Part shown: positions 8,592 through 16,645 of the stretch, in pieces
Position numbering within the stretch: position 1 is the first letter of the stretch
Layout: the number at the start of each line of letters is the position of its first letter
Assembly: GCA_013822265.1 (NCBI GenBank)
Contig: PNKD01000027.1
Location: 1 to 38,259, forward strand
Source of the DNA: Leptothrix sp. (in: b-proteobacteria)
GTDB taxonomy: Bacteria > Pseudomonadota > Gammaproteobacteria > Burkholderiales > Burkholderiaceae_C
Direction: 5' to 3'
Length of the DNA: 38,259 bases
Translations under genes and position numbers: made by a program
The notes under the pieces: model-generated
Told to the model about the DNA's origin: nothing
Seen by the model: only the letters and a program-made list of their open reading frames with translations
The model's database searches: none

Positions 8592-9194
8592 TCAGGCTGC
8601 CTTGCGGCGGCGCGCGGCCAGCAGGCCTGCCAGCGCCAGCGGCATCAGCAACGCGGTGCTGGGTTCGGGCACCGCGTTCAGGCTGACGTTGTCGAACACC
8701 ACTTCGAAGGCGGTGTTGCCGAAGGTCACCGAGCGGCCGATGCTGCTCAGCACGGTGCCCGCGCTGCTGAAGTTGCAGTAGGGCGTGTCGCTGCATCCGC
8801 CGGCCTGCGCGTTGGCCGCCAGGTCGAACGACGCCAGCAGGCTGCCCGTGCCGTCGAGGCCGCTCCACACCTGCACCGCGTCCGTGATGACCGCCGACGC
8901 GCTGTAGAAGAACCCGAAGGCGCCTTCGAAGCCGCCGGCGATGTTCATCGTCGCATCGTTGCCGAAAGCGGTCATGCCGACGTTGCCGCTGGGTGCATTG
9001 GAAAAGTAGCCGCCGATGCCGTCGTTGTTGTCCAGCCCGACCGCGTCGGCCGTGAAGGTGATGCCCTGCGCGGCGTAGAGCGTGCCGATCTCGGTGTAGC
9101 TGGTGGCGGTCTCGAAGTCGAGCGTGACGGGCACGGTGGCGGCGAAGGCGGGAATGGCGGTGCAGAGCGCCAGGGCGACGGGAAGCAGTTTCAT
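8592..9194 (-). CDS. PEP-CTERM exported protein
   Basis: A 200-residue secreted protein. Residues 1-18 are a signal peptide (AIPAFA), and the C-terminus has the PEP-CTERM sorting signal: VPEPSTALL, a hydrophobic stretch, then a basic tail ARRRKAA. Such proteins are processed by exosortase and PEP-CTERM proteases elsewhere in the genome and routed to the cell surface or extracellular matrix. The body is Gly/Ala/Ser/Asn-rich and predicted to be beta-sandwich, with two Cys (GGCSDTPYCNF, near residue 135) that may form a disulfide. It is the first gene of the operon with the 2OG oxygenase and the spermidine-synthase fusion, and a Pho-box-like site precedes it. Its binding partner is unknown. Confidence 0.85.
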   Translation of the reverse strand: MKLLPVALALCTAIPAFAATVPVTLDFETATSYTEIGTLYAAQGITFTADAVGLDNNDGIGGYFSNAPSGNVGMTAFGNDATMNIAGGFEGAFGFFYSASAVITDAVQVWSGLDGTGSLLASFDLAANAQAGGCSDTPYCNFSSAGTVLSSIGRSVTFGNTAFEVVFDNVSLNAVPEPSTALLMPLALAGLLAARRRKAA

Positions 9195-9277
9195 CGGGAA
9201 GTCCTTGAACGGGGTGGGGTGCGCCGCGCACGCAGAACGCTCTGCCGGTCGCCTTCAGCGAAGTGTTGCGGCCAATG

Positions 9278-9295
9278 GCGACAGCCTCGTGACAA
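9278..9295 (-). promoter_or_regulatory. Candidate Pho box of the PEP-CTERM operon
   Basis: Read on the minus strand this is TTGTCAC-GAGG-CTGTCGC, a 7+4+7 Pho-box architecture with one substitution in the second core. After 10 bases the hexamer AACACT (plus-strand 9262-9267) could serve as -10. It lies 83 bases before the ATG of the PEP-CTERM gene. It is somewhat weaker than the other boxes. Confidence 0.5.
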
Positions 9296-9404
9296 GCCGC
9301 CCCCGCTTCGAGGGGACTTCTTCGCGCCTTCCGTCGTCAAGACGTCATTTCCGACAGCGAGACTTGCCCGACCCCCACGCCTGCTGGGCTCCGGAGCGCC
9401 TGCC

Positions 9405-9851
9405 ATGAACGACAACCCTGATCGACGACGCCTGCTGCACGCCGGCCTGGCCCTGGGCATCGCGGCGATGGCGCCGCGAGCGCGCGCCTGCGAATTCATG
9501 ACTTCGACACTGCGTGTCACCCACCCCTGGACACGCGCCACCGGTCACGACGCCACCAGCACCGTGCTGTGCATGGGCTTCGACGAGGTCAGCGAAACCG
9601 ACCGCCTGATCCTGGTCGAGACGCCGATCGCAACGTCGGCCGAGATGGGCGGCGCGCTCGCGCGGCCCGAGGTCGACTTCCTCATCCCGCAGGGTGAAGA
9701 GACCTATCTCGACGACTCGGGCACCTTCGTGCGCCTGCTGGGCCTGACGCAGCCACTGCAGTTGGGCCGCAGCTACCCGCTGCGCCTGGGCTTCGAGAAG
9801 GGTGGCGTCTTCAACACCACCGTCAGCGTCGACTTCGGCCGCTTCCGCTGA
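9405..9851 (+). CDS. PCu(A)C-like exported protein
   Basis: A 148-residue protein with a Tat-like signal (DRRRLLHAGLALG, cleavage after ARA) that resembles the periplasmic copper chaperone PCu(A)C fold. Shared landmarks are VTHPWTRAT near residue 37, DRLILVETPI near 66, IPQGEETYL near 95, and LLGLTQPLQLGRSYPLRLGF near 110. The copper ligands are degenerate: the velH-type His is replaced in AEMGG, and the HLM motif reads TFVRL. Copper delivery is therefore doubtful. ATG 9405 is the best start for the signal peptide; the frame is open far upstream only because it shadows other genes. It is divergent from the PEP-CTERM gene and precedes the PHP operon by 132 bases. It may be a structural homologue with another ligand. 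Confidence 0.7.
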   Translation: MNDNPDRRRLLHAGLALGIAAMAPRARACEFMTSTLRVTHPWTRATGHDATSTVLCMGFDEVSETDRLILVETPIATSAEMGGALARPEVDFLIPQGEETYLDDSGTFVRLLGLTQPLQLGRSYPLRLGFEKGGVFNTTVSVDFGRFR

Positions 9852-9858
9852 CGCAAAA

Positions 9859-9876
9859 GCTTCACGCCACTGTCAC
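9859..9876 (+). promoter_or_regulatory. Candidate Pho box of the PHP operon
   Basis: GCTTCAC-GCCA-CTGTCAC has TTCA and GTCA cores 11 bases apart; the second 7-mer matches the PhoB consensus fully. A possible -10 TAACGT follows after exactly 10 bases (9887-9892). The next ATG (9984) is 107 bases after the box. Confidence 0.6.
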
Positions 9877-9983
9877 CTGCGCTACCTAACGTCGCCAGCG
9901 AGCGCGGCGTTACCCGCGACAAGTCGCCCGGTCCTCCAGCCGGGCCACCCCACACAGAGCCCAAGACCCCAGGAGTTTTCGCC

Positions 9984-12251
9984 ATGAACCATCCCTTCAA
10001 GGGCAGCCCGCTCGCCCTCGCGGCGGCTGCCGCACTCGGCGCCGCGGCCCTCGGCAGCGCCGGCGTGGCCGTTGCACAGTCCGCAACGCCTGCGCAGGGC
10101 AAGCAGCCCGGCAAGTACGTGGCGGGTGACTTCCACAACCACACCACCTGCAGCGACGGCTCGACGTCGATGCAGAAGCTGGTGCAGAAGTCCACCAGCA
10201 AGACGGCCGACGCGCCCTGGGGCCTCGACTGGTTCGTGCAGGCCGGCCACGGCGGCAGCGGCAACCGCAACTGCACGCTGGCCGAGGACGAGAGCCTGGC
10301 CACGCCGGCGTATCCGTTGGTCTATTCGGGCACCGGCACGCTGCAGGGGCCGACGACGACCTGGCAGAACACCAACCCGCCGGTGACGGTGAAGGGCCGT
10401 GTTTCGGGCACACCGCCGGCGCAGGCGATGTGGCGCTGGCAGTCGGTCCAGGAAATCCAGTACCCACTGCTGGAGTACCTCGCCGCGGTGAAGAACCAGC
10501 CGATGTTCCTGGGCATCGAGTCGGTGGTCGCCGGCCACGAGCACACCTCGATGTCGGTCATCACGGGTCAGATGCCCGCGGGTCTGTCGTCGGCCGCGCT
10601 GCCGGCCACCGGCCCCTACGCCGCGCTGGGCAACGCCAACGCGCTGGCGATGTGGGAATACTGCTTCGACCGCAACGACACCGACACCAGCCGCGGCAAC
10701 ACCACGCTGACCAGCGGTGTGGGCAACAACTGGGACTGCTCGGTGCCTAACAGCCTCAACGCCGCAGACCCGAGCTGGAGCCAGCTGGCCGCCAAGCTCG
10801 TGCCGGCCGGCGGCGCCGGCACCGGCCAGCGCGGCCACGCCAAGACCGTGGAGGCCGTGAAGTGGATGGCCGCCTTCCACCCGGACGGCAGCTACTACGT
10901 GCCGGCCCACCTGGAACGTGCCGGACCCTTCAACCCGGACGGCAACAACGGCTTCAACGTCGAGCACCTGCGCAACTTCAACAACGCCGCACCGCGCGTG
11001 GCCTTCGGCTTCGAGAGCCAGCCGGGCCATGGTGCCTCGTCCGACCGCGGTGAATACGCGCCGCGCCGCAACACCATCGCCGGCGTGCGCGTGGACACGG
11101 TCGGCGGCACCACCTACGGCGGCACCGGCGTCTACGCGGCGCAGGTCGGCGGGGTGTGGGACGCGCTGCTCGGCGAAGGCCGCAACTGGTGGTTCTTCGC
11201 CAGCTCCGACTGGCACAACCGCGGCGCCTTCGGCAGTGACGACCGCCGCAGCACGCAGGACTTCTACCCCGGCGAGTACCAGCGCAACTACACGATGGTG
11301 CGCACGGCCAGCGGCAAGCTGAACCCCCAGAACATCGTCGATGGCCTCCGCACCGGCAACAACTGGGCGGCCAGCGGCCAGCTCATCGACCGCCTGGCTT
11401 TCGTTGCCTGCACGTCCTACAAGGGCCCGGGCAACCGGCCGAACGCCGCGGTCGAGGCCCTGGCGATGGCGGCTGCGCTGAACAACACCGACGTCACGGT
11501 GCCGGGTTGCGCGACGATGGGCGAGAAGCTCGTCGTGCGCCCGGGTGCCGATGTCGTGGTGGCCATCGTGGTGCGCGACCCCGAAGGCTCGAACTACTCG
11601 CCCTACAGCTTTGCGAACCCGTCGCTGATGCAGGTCGGCATCAACCAGCCGCTGGACAAGCCGGTGCTCGACCGCATCGACGTCATCCACGGCCTGGTGA
11701 CCGGCTACAAGCAGCCGGGCAACGCCGACTACGCCGGCACCTGGCCGAACAACTGGGTCTTCAACCCCGACATGGCCACCGTGCCGGCGGCGGCGAAGAA
11801 CACCAGCGCGAAGGTGCTGCGCACCTTCAATGGCAGCACCTGGACGAGCAGCGGCAACGGCCTGCTGAAGATGAGCTTCCGCATCCCGGCGGTGACGGCG
11901 TCGCAGTACGTGCGCCTGCGCGGCAGCAACCTGCCGGCGAGCGTTCCCTACGAGACCGACGCCAACGGCAACCCGCTGCGCGACCTGGAGACGAACTCGG
12001 CCGCCGTGAACGCCACCACCAGCACCTCGGGTGACGGCTACCCGGAGAACTTCTTCCTGAAGATTCCCTGCAAGACGGTGGGCACGACGGAGTTCAACGG
12101 CTGCCCCTCGCACCTGCCGACCAAGACCGACGGCAGCTACACCGGCAAGTTCTCGGCGCTGGACGTGGCGGCCTGGGCCGACCTGTGGTTCTACAGCAAC
12201 CCGATCTACGTCGAGGTGCAGGGCTCGGTTGCCGTCGCAGGCGTGAAGTAG
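9984..12251 (+). CDS. Exported PHP-domain putative phosphoesterase
   Basis: A 755-residue secreted protein with AGGAG before ATG 9984 and a signal peptide of about 32 residues (AGVAVAQS). The mature N-terminus has the PHP-type metal motif DFHNHTTCSDG (about residues 48-58). Other probable metal-ligand segments are GIESVVAGHEHTS near 174 and the later SSDWHNRGAFGSDDR near 408. PHP domains hydrolyse phosphate esters or phosphodiesters with a trinuclear metal site. The C-terminal third looks like a beta-rich, extracellular domain. It resembles DUF3604/CehA-type proteins, which frequently sit next to a PPIase and a HupE/UreJ protein, as here. The substrate is unknown; the Pho box argues for a phosphorus-containing one. 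Confidence 0.75.
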   Translation: MNHPFKGSPLALAAAAALGAAALGSAGVAVAQSATPAQGKQPGKYVAGDFHNHTTCSDGSTSMQKLVQKSTSKTADAPWGLDWFVQAGHGGSGNRNCTLAEDESLATPAYPLVYSGTGTLQGPTTTWQNTNPPVTVKGRVSGTPPAQAMWRWQSVQEIQYPLLEYLAAVKNQPMFLGIESVVAGHEHTSMSVITGQMPAGLSSAALPATGPYAALGNANALAMWEYCFDRNDTDTSRGNTTLTSGVGNNWDCSVPNSLNAADPSWSQLAAKLVPAGGAGTGQRGHAKTVEAVKWMAAFHPDGSYYVPAHLERAGPFNPDGNNGFNVEHLRNFNNAAPRVAFGFESQPGHGASSDRGEYAPRRNTIAGVRVDTVGGTTYGGTGVYAAQVGGVWDALLGEGRNWWFFASSDWHNRGAFGSDDRRSTQDFYPGEYQRNYTMVRTASGKLNPQNIVDGLRTGNNWAASGQLIDRLAFVACTSYKGPGNRPNAAVEALAMAAALNNTDVTVPGCATMGEKLVVRPGADVVVAIVVRDPEGSNYSPYSFANPSLMQVGINQPLDKPVLDRIDVIHGLVTGYKQPGNADYAGTWPNNWVFNPDMATVPAAAKNTSAKVLRTFNGSTWTSSGNGLLKMSFRIPAVTASQYVRLRGSNLPASVPYETDANGNPLRDLETNSAAVNATTSTSGDGYPENFFLKIPCKTVGTTEFNGCPSHLPTKTDGSYTGKFSALDVAAWADLWFYSNPIYVEVQGSVAVAGVK

Positions 12252-12352
12252 GCGCCTTCAAAACGAGGGGCTCCAGCCGCGGGCGGGGCCCCGACATCCT
12301 GGCGCCGCCCGGCAACGCGCGGCGCCACTGTCTTGACCGGATCTGCACCACC

Positions 12353-13216
12353 ATGGCAATGCCTGTATCCCCCGCAGCTACACCCGAGACGTTCGCACCA
12401 GGTCAACGCATGCGTTGGCTGCGTGAGCCACTGCTGCACTTCGCCGTCATCGGGGCGCTGCTCTTCGGCGCCGACCGCCTGCTCGTGGAGCGCGCCGACA
12501 ACCCCAACACCATCGTCGTCGGCAGCGCCGTGGCCAACGAGGCGCGGCGGCTGTTCCGCGAGTCGCGCGGTCGCGAGCCGAACGCCGAAGAACTTGCAGG
12601 GCTGACACGGCGCTGGGTCGACAACGAGATCCTCTACCGCGAGGGTCTGGCGCTGGGCGTCGACCAGGGCGACACGATGATCCGCGAGCGCGTGATCTTC
12701 AAGTCGCTGATGGTCGTCGAGTCGGGCCTGAAGCTGCCGCCCATCGACGACCAGGCCTTGCGCGCCTGGTTCGAGACACAACGCGCGAAGTACGACGAGC
12801 CCGCACGCTACGACTTCCACGAAGCCGTGTTGCCCGCTGATACCCCCGAGGCCGTCGTGCGAGCCCTCGTCGCGAAGCTGAACCAGGGTGTGGCCGGCGA
12901 GACCGGCGACACCGGCGCCGGCCTGCGTGTTTTCAAGGGCCGCCCGCATGCCAACCTGGTGCAGAGCTATGGCGCCGACTTCGCGCAGGCGCTGGAGGCA
13001 GGGCCGGTGGGCGAATGGCGCGCGCTGACGACGCGCGAAGGCCTGCGCGTGATGCGCCTGGACGCCGTCGTTGCCGCCAAGCCGGCACAGTTCGAGGCCC
13101 TGCGCAATGCCGTGCTCGCCGACTGGACCGACGCCACCATGGCGCAGCTGCGCACCGACGCCTTGCGCCTGCGCGGCCAGAAGTACACCGTCAAGTTCGA
13201 GGGCCAGCCATCGTGA
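12353..13216 (+). CDS. Membrane-anchored parvulin-type peptidyl-prolyl isomerase
   Basis: A 287-residue protein similar to periplasmic parvulin/SurA-like folding factors. After a short cytoplasmic N-terminus there is one membrane anchor (LLHFAVIGALLFGADRLL, about residues 25-42). Next comes a SurA-like helical region (RRLFRESRGREPNAEELAGL, RRWVDNEILYREGLALG) and a C-terminal parvulin-like part (about 140-255). The protein probably acts in the periplasm on exported clients. ATG 12353 and a nearby ATG at 12359 are equivalent choices. It is 101 bases after the PHP gene, and its stop codon overlaps the GTG of the HupE/UreJ gene by 4 bases (GTGA), so the pair is translationally coupled. A role in maturation of the PHP protein is an inference from position. 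Confidence 0.75.
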   Translation: MAMPVSPAATPETFAPGQRMRWLREPLLHFAVIGALLFGADRLLVERADNPNTIVVGSAVANEARRLFRESRGREPNAEELAGLTRRWVDNEILYREGLALGVDQGDTMIRERVIFKSLMVVESGLKLPPIDDQALRAWFETQRAKYDEPARYDFHEAVLPADTPEAVVRALVAKLNQGVAGETGDTGAGLRVFKGRPHANLVQSYGADFAQALEAGPVGEWRALTTREGLRVMRLDAVVAAKPAQFEALRNAVLADWTDATMAQLRTDALRLRGQKYTVKFEGQPS

Positions 13217-14166
13217 GGGCGTGGCTGCGACGGCTGGCGCTGCTGGTGTGGGCTTTGGCCGGAACGGCTGCGTCGGCGCACGAGCTGAGCATGGCCGAGA
13301 TGGAGATGCACGAGACCGCGCGCGGCCAGTTCGTCTGGCAGTGGGTGGCCAGCGGCGCGCGCCCGGCCAACTCCGAGCTGGCGCCGGTGTGGCCCACCGG
13401 CTGTACCGCCGACCTCAACCTGCTGCGCTGCGGCGACGCGGGGCTCACGGGCACGCTCAGCATCGACGGTGTAGGCCAGCGCTACTCGGCGGCGCTGGTG
13501 AAAGTGCACTGGCTGGACGGCCAGTCGCGGGTCTACACGCTGACCCAGCGGCAGCCGCAAGTGCGGCTCTACGGCAGCGCCGACGACCAGCGCGGCCGCG
13601 GCGAGATCGCATCCGCCTACACGCTACTGGGTGTCGAGCACATCCTGAGCGGGTACGACCACCTGCTCTTCGTCATCGGCCTGCTCTTCCTCGTGGGCTT
13701 CCGGCGCCAGCTGGTGTGGACGATCTCGGCCTTCACGCTGGCGCACAGCCTGACGCTGGCCAGTGCGGCGCTCGGATGGCTGACCTTGCGCTCGGCGCCG
13801 GTGGAGGCGTGCATCGCTCTGTCCATCGTGCTCGTCGCCTACGAGGCGCTGCGGCCGCAGGCCACGCTGTCGCGGCGATTGCCGGCGCTGGTGGCCTTTG
13901 TCTTCGGCCTCGTGCACGGGCTGGGCTTTGCCGGAGTGTTGCAGGAAATTGGCCTTCCGCAGCAGCACCTGGTGGTGGCGCTGCTGAGCTTCAACGTCGG
14001 CGTCGAACTGGGTCAGTTGGCCGTCGTCAGCCTGGCCTGGGCGCTGGTGCGCACCTTGCGGCAACGCGCCTGGGCGCCGAGCCTGGCGGTGCCGGCGCTG
14101 TATGCCATCGGTTCGGTGGCGGCTTACTGGTCGTGGACGCGAGTGGCGGCCATCGTGATGGCCTGA
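13213..14166 (+). CDS. HupE/UreJ family membrane protein
   Basis: A 317-residue protein starting at GTG 13213 inside the stop of the preceding gene. A signal peptide (AGTAASA) is followed by an extracytoplasmic domain of about 110 residues with a Cys pair. About six membrane helices of the HupE/UreJ type follow, beginning at GVEHILSGYDHLLFVIGLLFLV near residue 140 and including the signature HSLTL and VHGLGFAG segments. His residues in GVEHILSGYDH and FGLVHGLGF could bind metal. HupE/UreJ proteins are usually linked to nickel or other metal transport, but the long exported domain marks the subfamily associated with PHP/DUF3604 and PPIase genes, where the role is unknown. Metal supply for the PHP protein is a reasonable hypothesis. 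Confidence 0.8.
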   Translation: MRAWLRRLALLVWALAGTAASAHELSMAEMEMHETARGQFVWQWVASGARPANSELAPVWPTGCTADLNLLRCGDAGLTGTLSIDGVGQRYSAALVKVHWLDGQSRVYTLTQRQPQVRLYGSADDQRGRGEIASAYTLLGVEHILSGYDHLLFVIGLLFLVGFRRQLVWTISAFTLAHSLTLASAALGWLTLRSAPVEACIALSIVLVAYEALRPQATLSRRLPALVAFVFGLVHGLGFAGVLQEIGLPQQHLVVALLSFNVGVELGQLAVVSLAWALVRTLRQRAWAPSLAVPALYAIGSVAAYWSWTRVAAIVMA

Positions 14167-14189
14167 GCGCCGCTTCGGTAGCCGGATGG

Positions 14190-14207
14190 CTGTCACGAAA
14201 GCATCAA
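14190..14207 (+). promoter_or_regulatory. Candidate Pho box of the phytase-like gene
   Basis: CTGTCAC-GAAA-GCATCAA: the first 7-mer is a full consensus match; the second keeps only the TCA part (ATCA instead of GTCA). A possible -10 TAGCCT lies at 14218-14223 after 10 bases, and the ATG is 49 bases after the box. Moderate support, helped by the phytase-like product. Confidence 0.5.
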
Positions 14208-14256
14208 ATTGGCCCGTTAGCCTCAAGCGTTGTCATCTCGCGAAGCCACCTACTCC

Positions 14257-15651
14257 ATGAACGCACGTCTGTCCATCGCCTGCGCCATCGTCGCGGCCGG
14301 GTTCCTTGCCGCACCGGCCCAGGCCGCACCAGCCTTCGTCAACGGCCTCGTCCTCGACGCCGACGGTCTTGACGCCTCCGGCGGCACGCTCGTCAACAAC
14401 GGCCGCCTCGGCTTCTTCTCGGACATCTACTACGACGCCAAGCGCGACGAGTGGTGGGCCCTGTCGGACCGCGGCCCCGGCGGCGGCACGCTGCGCTACC
14501 ACACGCGCATGCACCAGTTCAAGATCGACGTCGACCCGGCCACCGGCACGATCTCGAATTTCCAAATCCTCAAGACCCTGGTCTTCCGCCGTGGCGGCAG
14601 CTCGCTCGACGGCTTCGCGCCCGAGATCGCCGGTCCGCTCGGTCTGGCCTTCGACCCCGAGGGCGTGGTGGTGAATCCGCGCACCGGCCACTTTCTGATC
14701 TCCGACGAGTACGGTCCCTCGCTGCTGGAGGTCAATCGCGCCGGCCAGGTGGTGCGCCGCTACGACACCCCCGCGAACCTCGTGCCGCGCAATGCTGCGA
14801 CCGGTGTCGCCAACTACGCCGGCGATGATGGCAACACCGCCGGCAAGCGCACCAACCGCGGTTTCGAGGGCCTGGCCATCAGCCCGGACGGGCGCACGGC
14901 CTACGCGATGCTGCAGAGCGCGATGCTCGACGAAGGCGGCGGCAGCGGCACGCTCAACCGCATCGTCGCGTTCGACACGCGGACGGCGCGGCCGCTGGCG
15001 CAGTACGCCTACCGGATGGACGGCAGCTCCCAGGGCCGCGGTATCTCGGCGCTGGTGGCCCTCAACGACCACGAGTTCCTGGTACTCGAACGCAACAACC
15101 GCGGCCTGGGCGTCGACGGCGAGCTGACGCCCGCCAACAAGAAGGTCTTCAGGATCGACCTGGCCGGGGCCACCGATGTCAGCGCCATCAACCTGGCCAC
15201 GGCGCCCGCCGGTTCGTTCGTGCCGGTGACCAAGACCGCCACGCCCTGGCTCGACCTCGCTGCGGCGGCCACGCTGACGCACCCGTCGCTGGCCGCGCTG
15301 GGGGGCGTATCGCCCGAGAAGTGGGAAGGCTTGACGGTCGGCCCGCGGCTGAACGACGGCAGCTATCTCTTGCTCGCCGGGACCGACAACGACTATTCGG
15401 TGACCCAGAACGGCAGCCCAGTGCAACTCGACGTGTACTTCAAGGTGATGGCCGGCGTGACGAGTCGCATCCAGTGCACGATCGGCACCTTCGACGCTTG
15501 CATCACGATCAACGCCAACGGCTCGCTGGGCAGTGCAGTGGCGCCTGGCTTCGACTTCACCGGTTACCGCAAGATCCCTGGCGTGTTGCACGCCTACAAG
15601 GCCAGCGCTGCCGACCTGGCTGGCTTGGTGCGCCCGCTCGACAAGGACTGA
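14257..15651 (+). CDS. Exported phytase-like (esterase-like) protein
   Basis: A 464-residue secreted protein with a signal peptide of about 24 residues (AAPAQA). It matches the esterase-like-activity-of-phytase domain (PF13449). Seen blocks are SDIYYDAKRDEWWALSDRGPG near residue 50, DPEGVVVNPRTGHFLISDEYGPSLLEV near 133, NRGFEGLAISPDG near 204, FLVLERNNRGLG near 276, and EKWEGLTVGPRL near 357. The acidic repeats suggest a calcium-dependent beta-propeller. Domain members are proposed to hydrolyse phosphorylated substrates in the periplasm, but direct phytase activity is often untested. ATG 14257 follows a Pho-box-like site. It is convergent with plcP. The protein keeps two extra Cys (CTIGTFDAC, near 409) that may form a disulfide. 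Confidence 0.8.
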   Translation: MNARLSIACAIVAAGFLAAPAQAAPAFVNGLVLDADGLDASGGTLVNNGRLGFFSDIYYDAKRDEWWALSDRGPGGGTLRYHTRMHQFKIDVDPATGTISNFQILKTLVFRRGGSSLDGFAPEIAGPLGLAFDPEGVVVNPRTGHFLISDEYGPSLLEVNRAGQVVRRYDTPANLVPRNAATGVANYAGDDGNTAGKRTNRGFEGLAISPDGRTAYAMLQSAMLDEGGGSGTLNRIVAFDTRTARPLAQYAYRMDGSSQGRGISALVALNDHEFLVLERNNRGLGVDGELTPANKKVFRIDLAGATDVSAINLATAPAGSFVPVTKTATPWLDLAAAATLTHPSLAALGGVSPEKWEGLTVGPRLNDGSYLLLAGTDNDYSVTQNGSPVQLDVYFKVMAGVTSRIQCTIGTFDACITINANGSLGSAVAPGFDFTGYRKIPGVLHAYKASAADLAGLVRPLDKD

Positions 15652-15663
15652 CCGAAGGCGCGG

Positions 15664-15689
15664 CGGCCGGCTTGGCCTTCGGCCGGCCG
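15664..15689. terminator. Bidirectional hairpin between phytase-like gene and plcP
   Basis: CGGCCGGC (15664-15671) pairs perfectly with GCCGGCCG (15682-15689) around a 10-base loop, in the 58-base space between two convergent stop codons. No T-tract follows, so strength is uncertain. Confidence 0.4.
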
Positions 15690-15709
15690 ACCGCTGCACT
15701 GCGGTGTGT

Positions 15710-16633
15710 TCAGGACACGGCCGCGACTTCGTCGACGTCTGCCAATGCGACTGTCGGCCTCTTGGCGTGCGTCGGCAAGGCGGCACACTCCGACCAGTCG
15801 ATGACTTCCAGGCGCCCATCGCCGTGCTCGACGAGGGCCGTGAGACTCTCGACCCAGTCGCCGTCGTTGCAGTAGAGAACACCGTCGAGCACGCGCATCT
15901 CGGCGTAGTGGATGTGTCCGCAGACGACACCTTGCAGGCCCCTTTGACGGGCCTCGCGCGCCACCGCCAGCTCGAAGTCGCTCACGTAACTGACGGCGCG
16001 CTTGACCTTCAGCTTGAGAAACTTCGACAGGCTCCAGTAGGGTAGCCCGAGACGCGCACGCAGTGAGTTGAAGTGGCCGTTGACGCGCAGCGTCAGCTCG
16101 TAGGCCCAGTCGCCCAGGTAGGCCAGCCACTTCGCGCACTGGATGATGCCGTCGAAGTGGTCGCCGTGGGTCACCCACAGCTGTCGGCCGTCTGCGGTCA
16201 GGTGCACGTACTCTTCCACGACTTCGATACCGCCGAAGTTGTGGTCGAGATACTTGCGCGCGAACTCGTCGTGGTTGCCCGGCACGAAGATCACGCGCGT
16301 GCCCTTGCGGGCCTTGCGCAGCAGCTTCTGCACGACGTCGTTGTGAGCCTGCGGCCAGTACCAGTGACGCTTCAGCTGCCAGCCGTCGATGATGTCGCCG
16401 ACCAGGAACAGCGTCTCGCATTCGACGTGGCGAAGGAAGTCCAGCAAGGCCACCGCCTGGCACCCGGGTGTACCCAGGTGCAGGTCCGAGATCCAGACCG
16501 TGCGCACGCGCAGGCGCTTGTGGTGTGGCGGGTCGTCGGCATCCGGTGTGGCCGGTGCCGGCGGCAGCACGTCGGTGTAGGCAGTGGGTCGCATCTCAGC
16601 GCGCATGTTCACGGGCATCCGCGTCGCAGCCAT
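15710..16633 (-). CDS. plcP: PlcP-type metallophosphoesterase (phospholipase C)
   Basis: A 307-residue calcineurin-fold phosphoesterase, often annotated as a UDP-2,3-diacylglucosamine hydrolase homologue. The metal-binding series is complete: ISDLHLG near residue 48, GDIIDGW near 77, PGNHDEF near 110, THGDHFDG near 145, and CGHIHYAE near 228. The KRHWYWPQAHNDVVQKLLRKA segment is characteristic of PlcP, the phosphate-starvation phospholipase C of Sinorhizobium and marine bacteria, which hydrolyses phosphatidylcholine or phosphatidylethanolamine to diacylglycerol and a phosphorylated headgroup. No signal peptide is seen, which fits action at the inner leaflet. It is the last gene of the ugd-psd-MGDG-synthase-like-plcP operon, 12 bases after its neighbour, so product and glycosylating enzyme are made together. 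A true LpxH role is less likely in this context. Confidence 0.88.
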   Translation of the reverse strand: MAATRMPVNMRAEMRPTAYTDVLPPAPATPDADDPPHHKRLRVRTVWISDLHLGTPGCQAVALLDFLRHVECETLFLVGDIIDGWQLKRHWYWPQAHNDVVQKLLRKARKGTRVIFVPGNHDEFARKYLDHNFGGIEVVEEYVHLTADGRQLWVTHGDHFDGIIQCAKWLAYLGDWAYELTLRVNGHFNSLRARLGLPYWSLSKFLKLKVKRAVSYVSDFELAVAREARQRGLQGVVCGHIHYAEMRVLDGVLYCNDGDWVESLTALVEHGDGRLEVIDWSECAALPTHAKRPTVALADVDEVAAVS

Positions 16634-16645
16634 GACAAGGCTGCG

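Noticed and set aside
12252-12352. GC-rich inverted repeat between the PHP and PPIase genes as a terminator
   Set aside because: The pairing is interrupted, there is no T-tract, and gene order suggests read-through within an operon.
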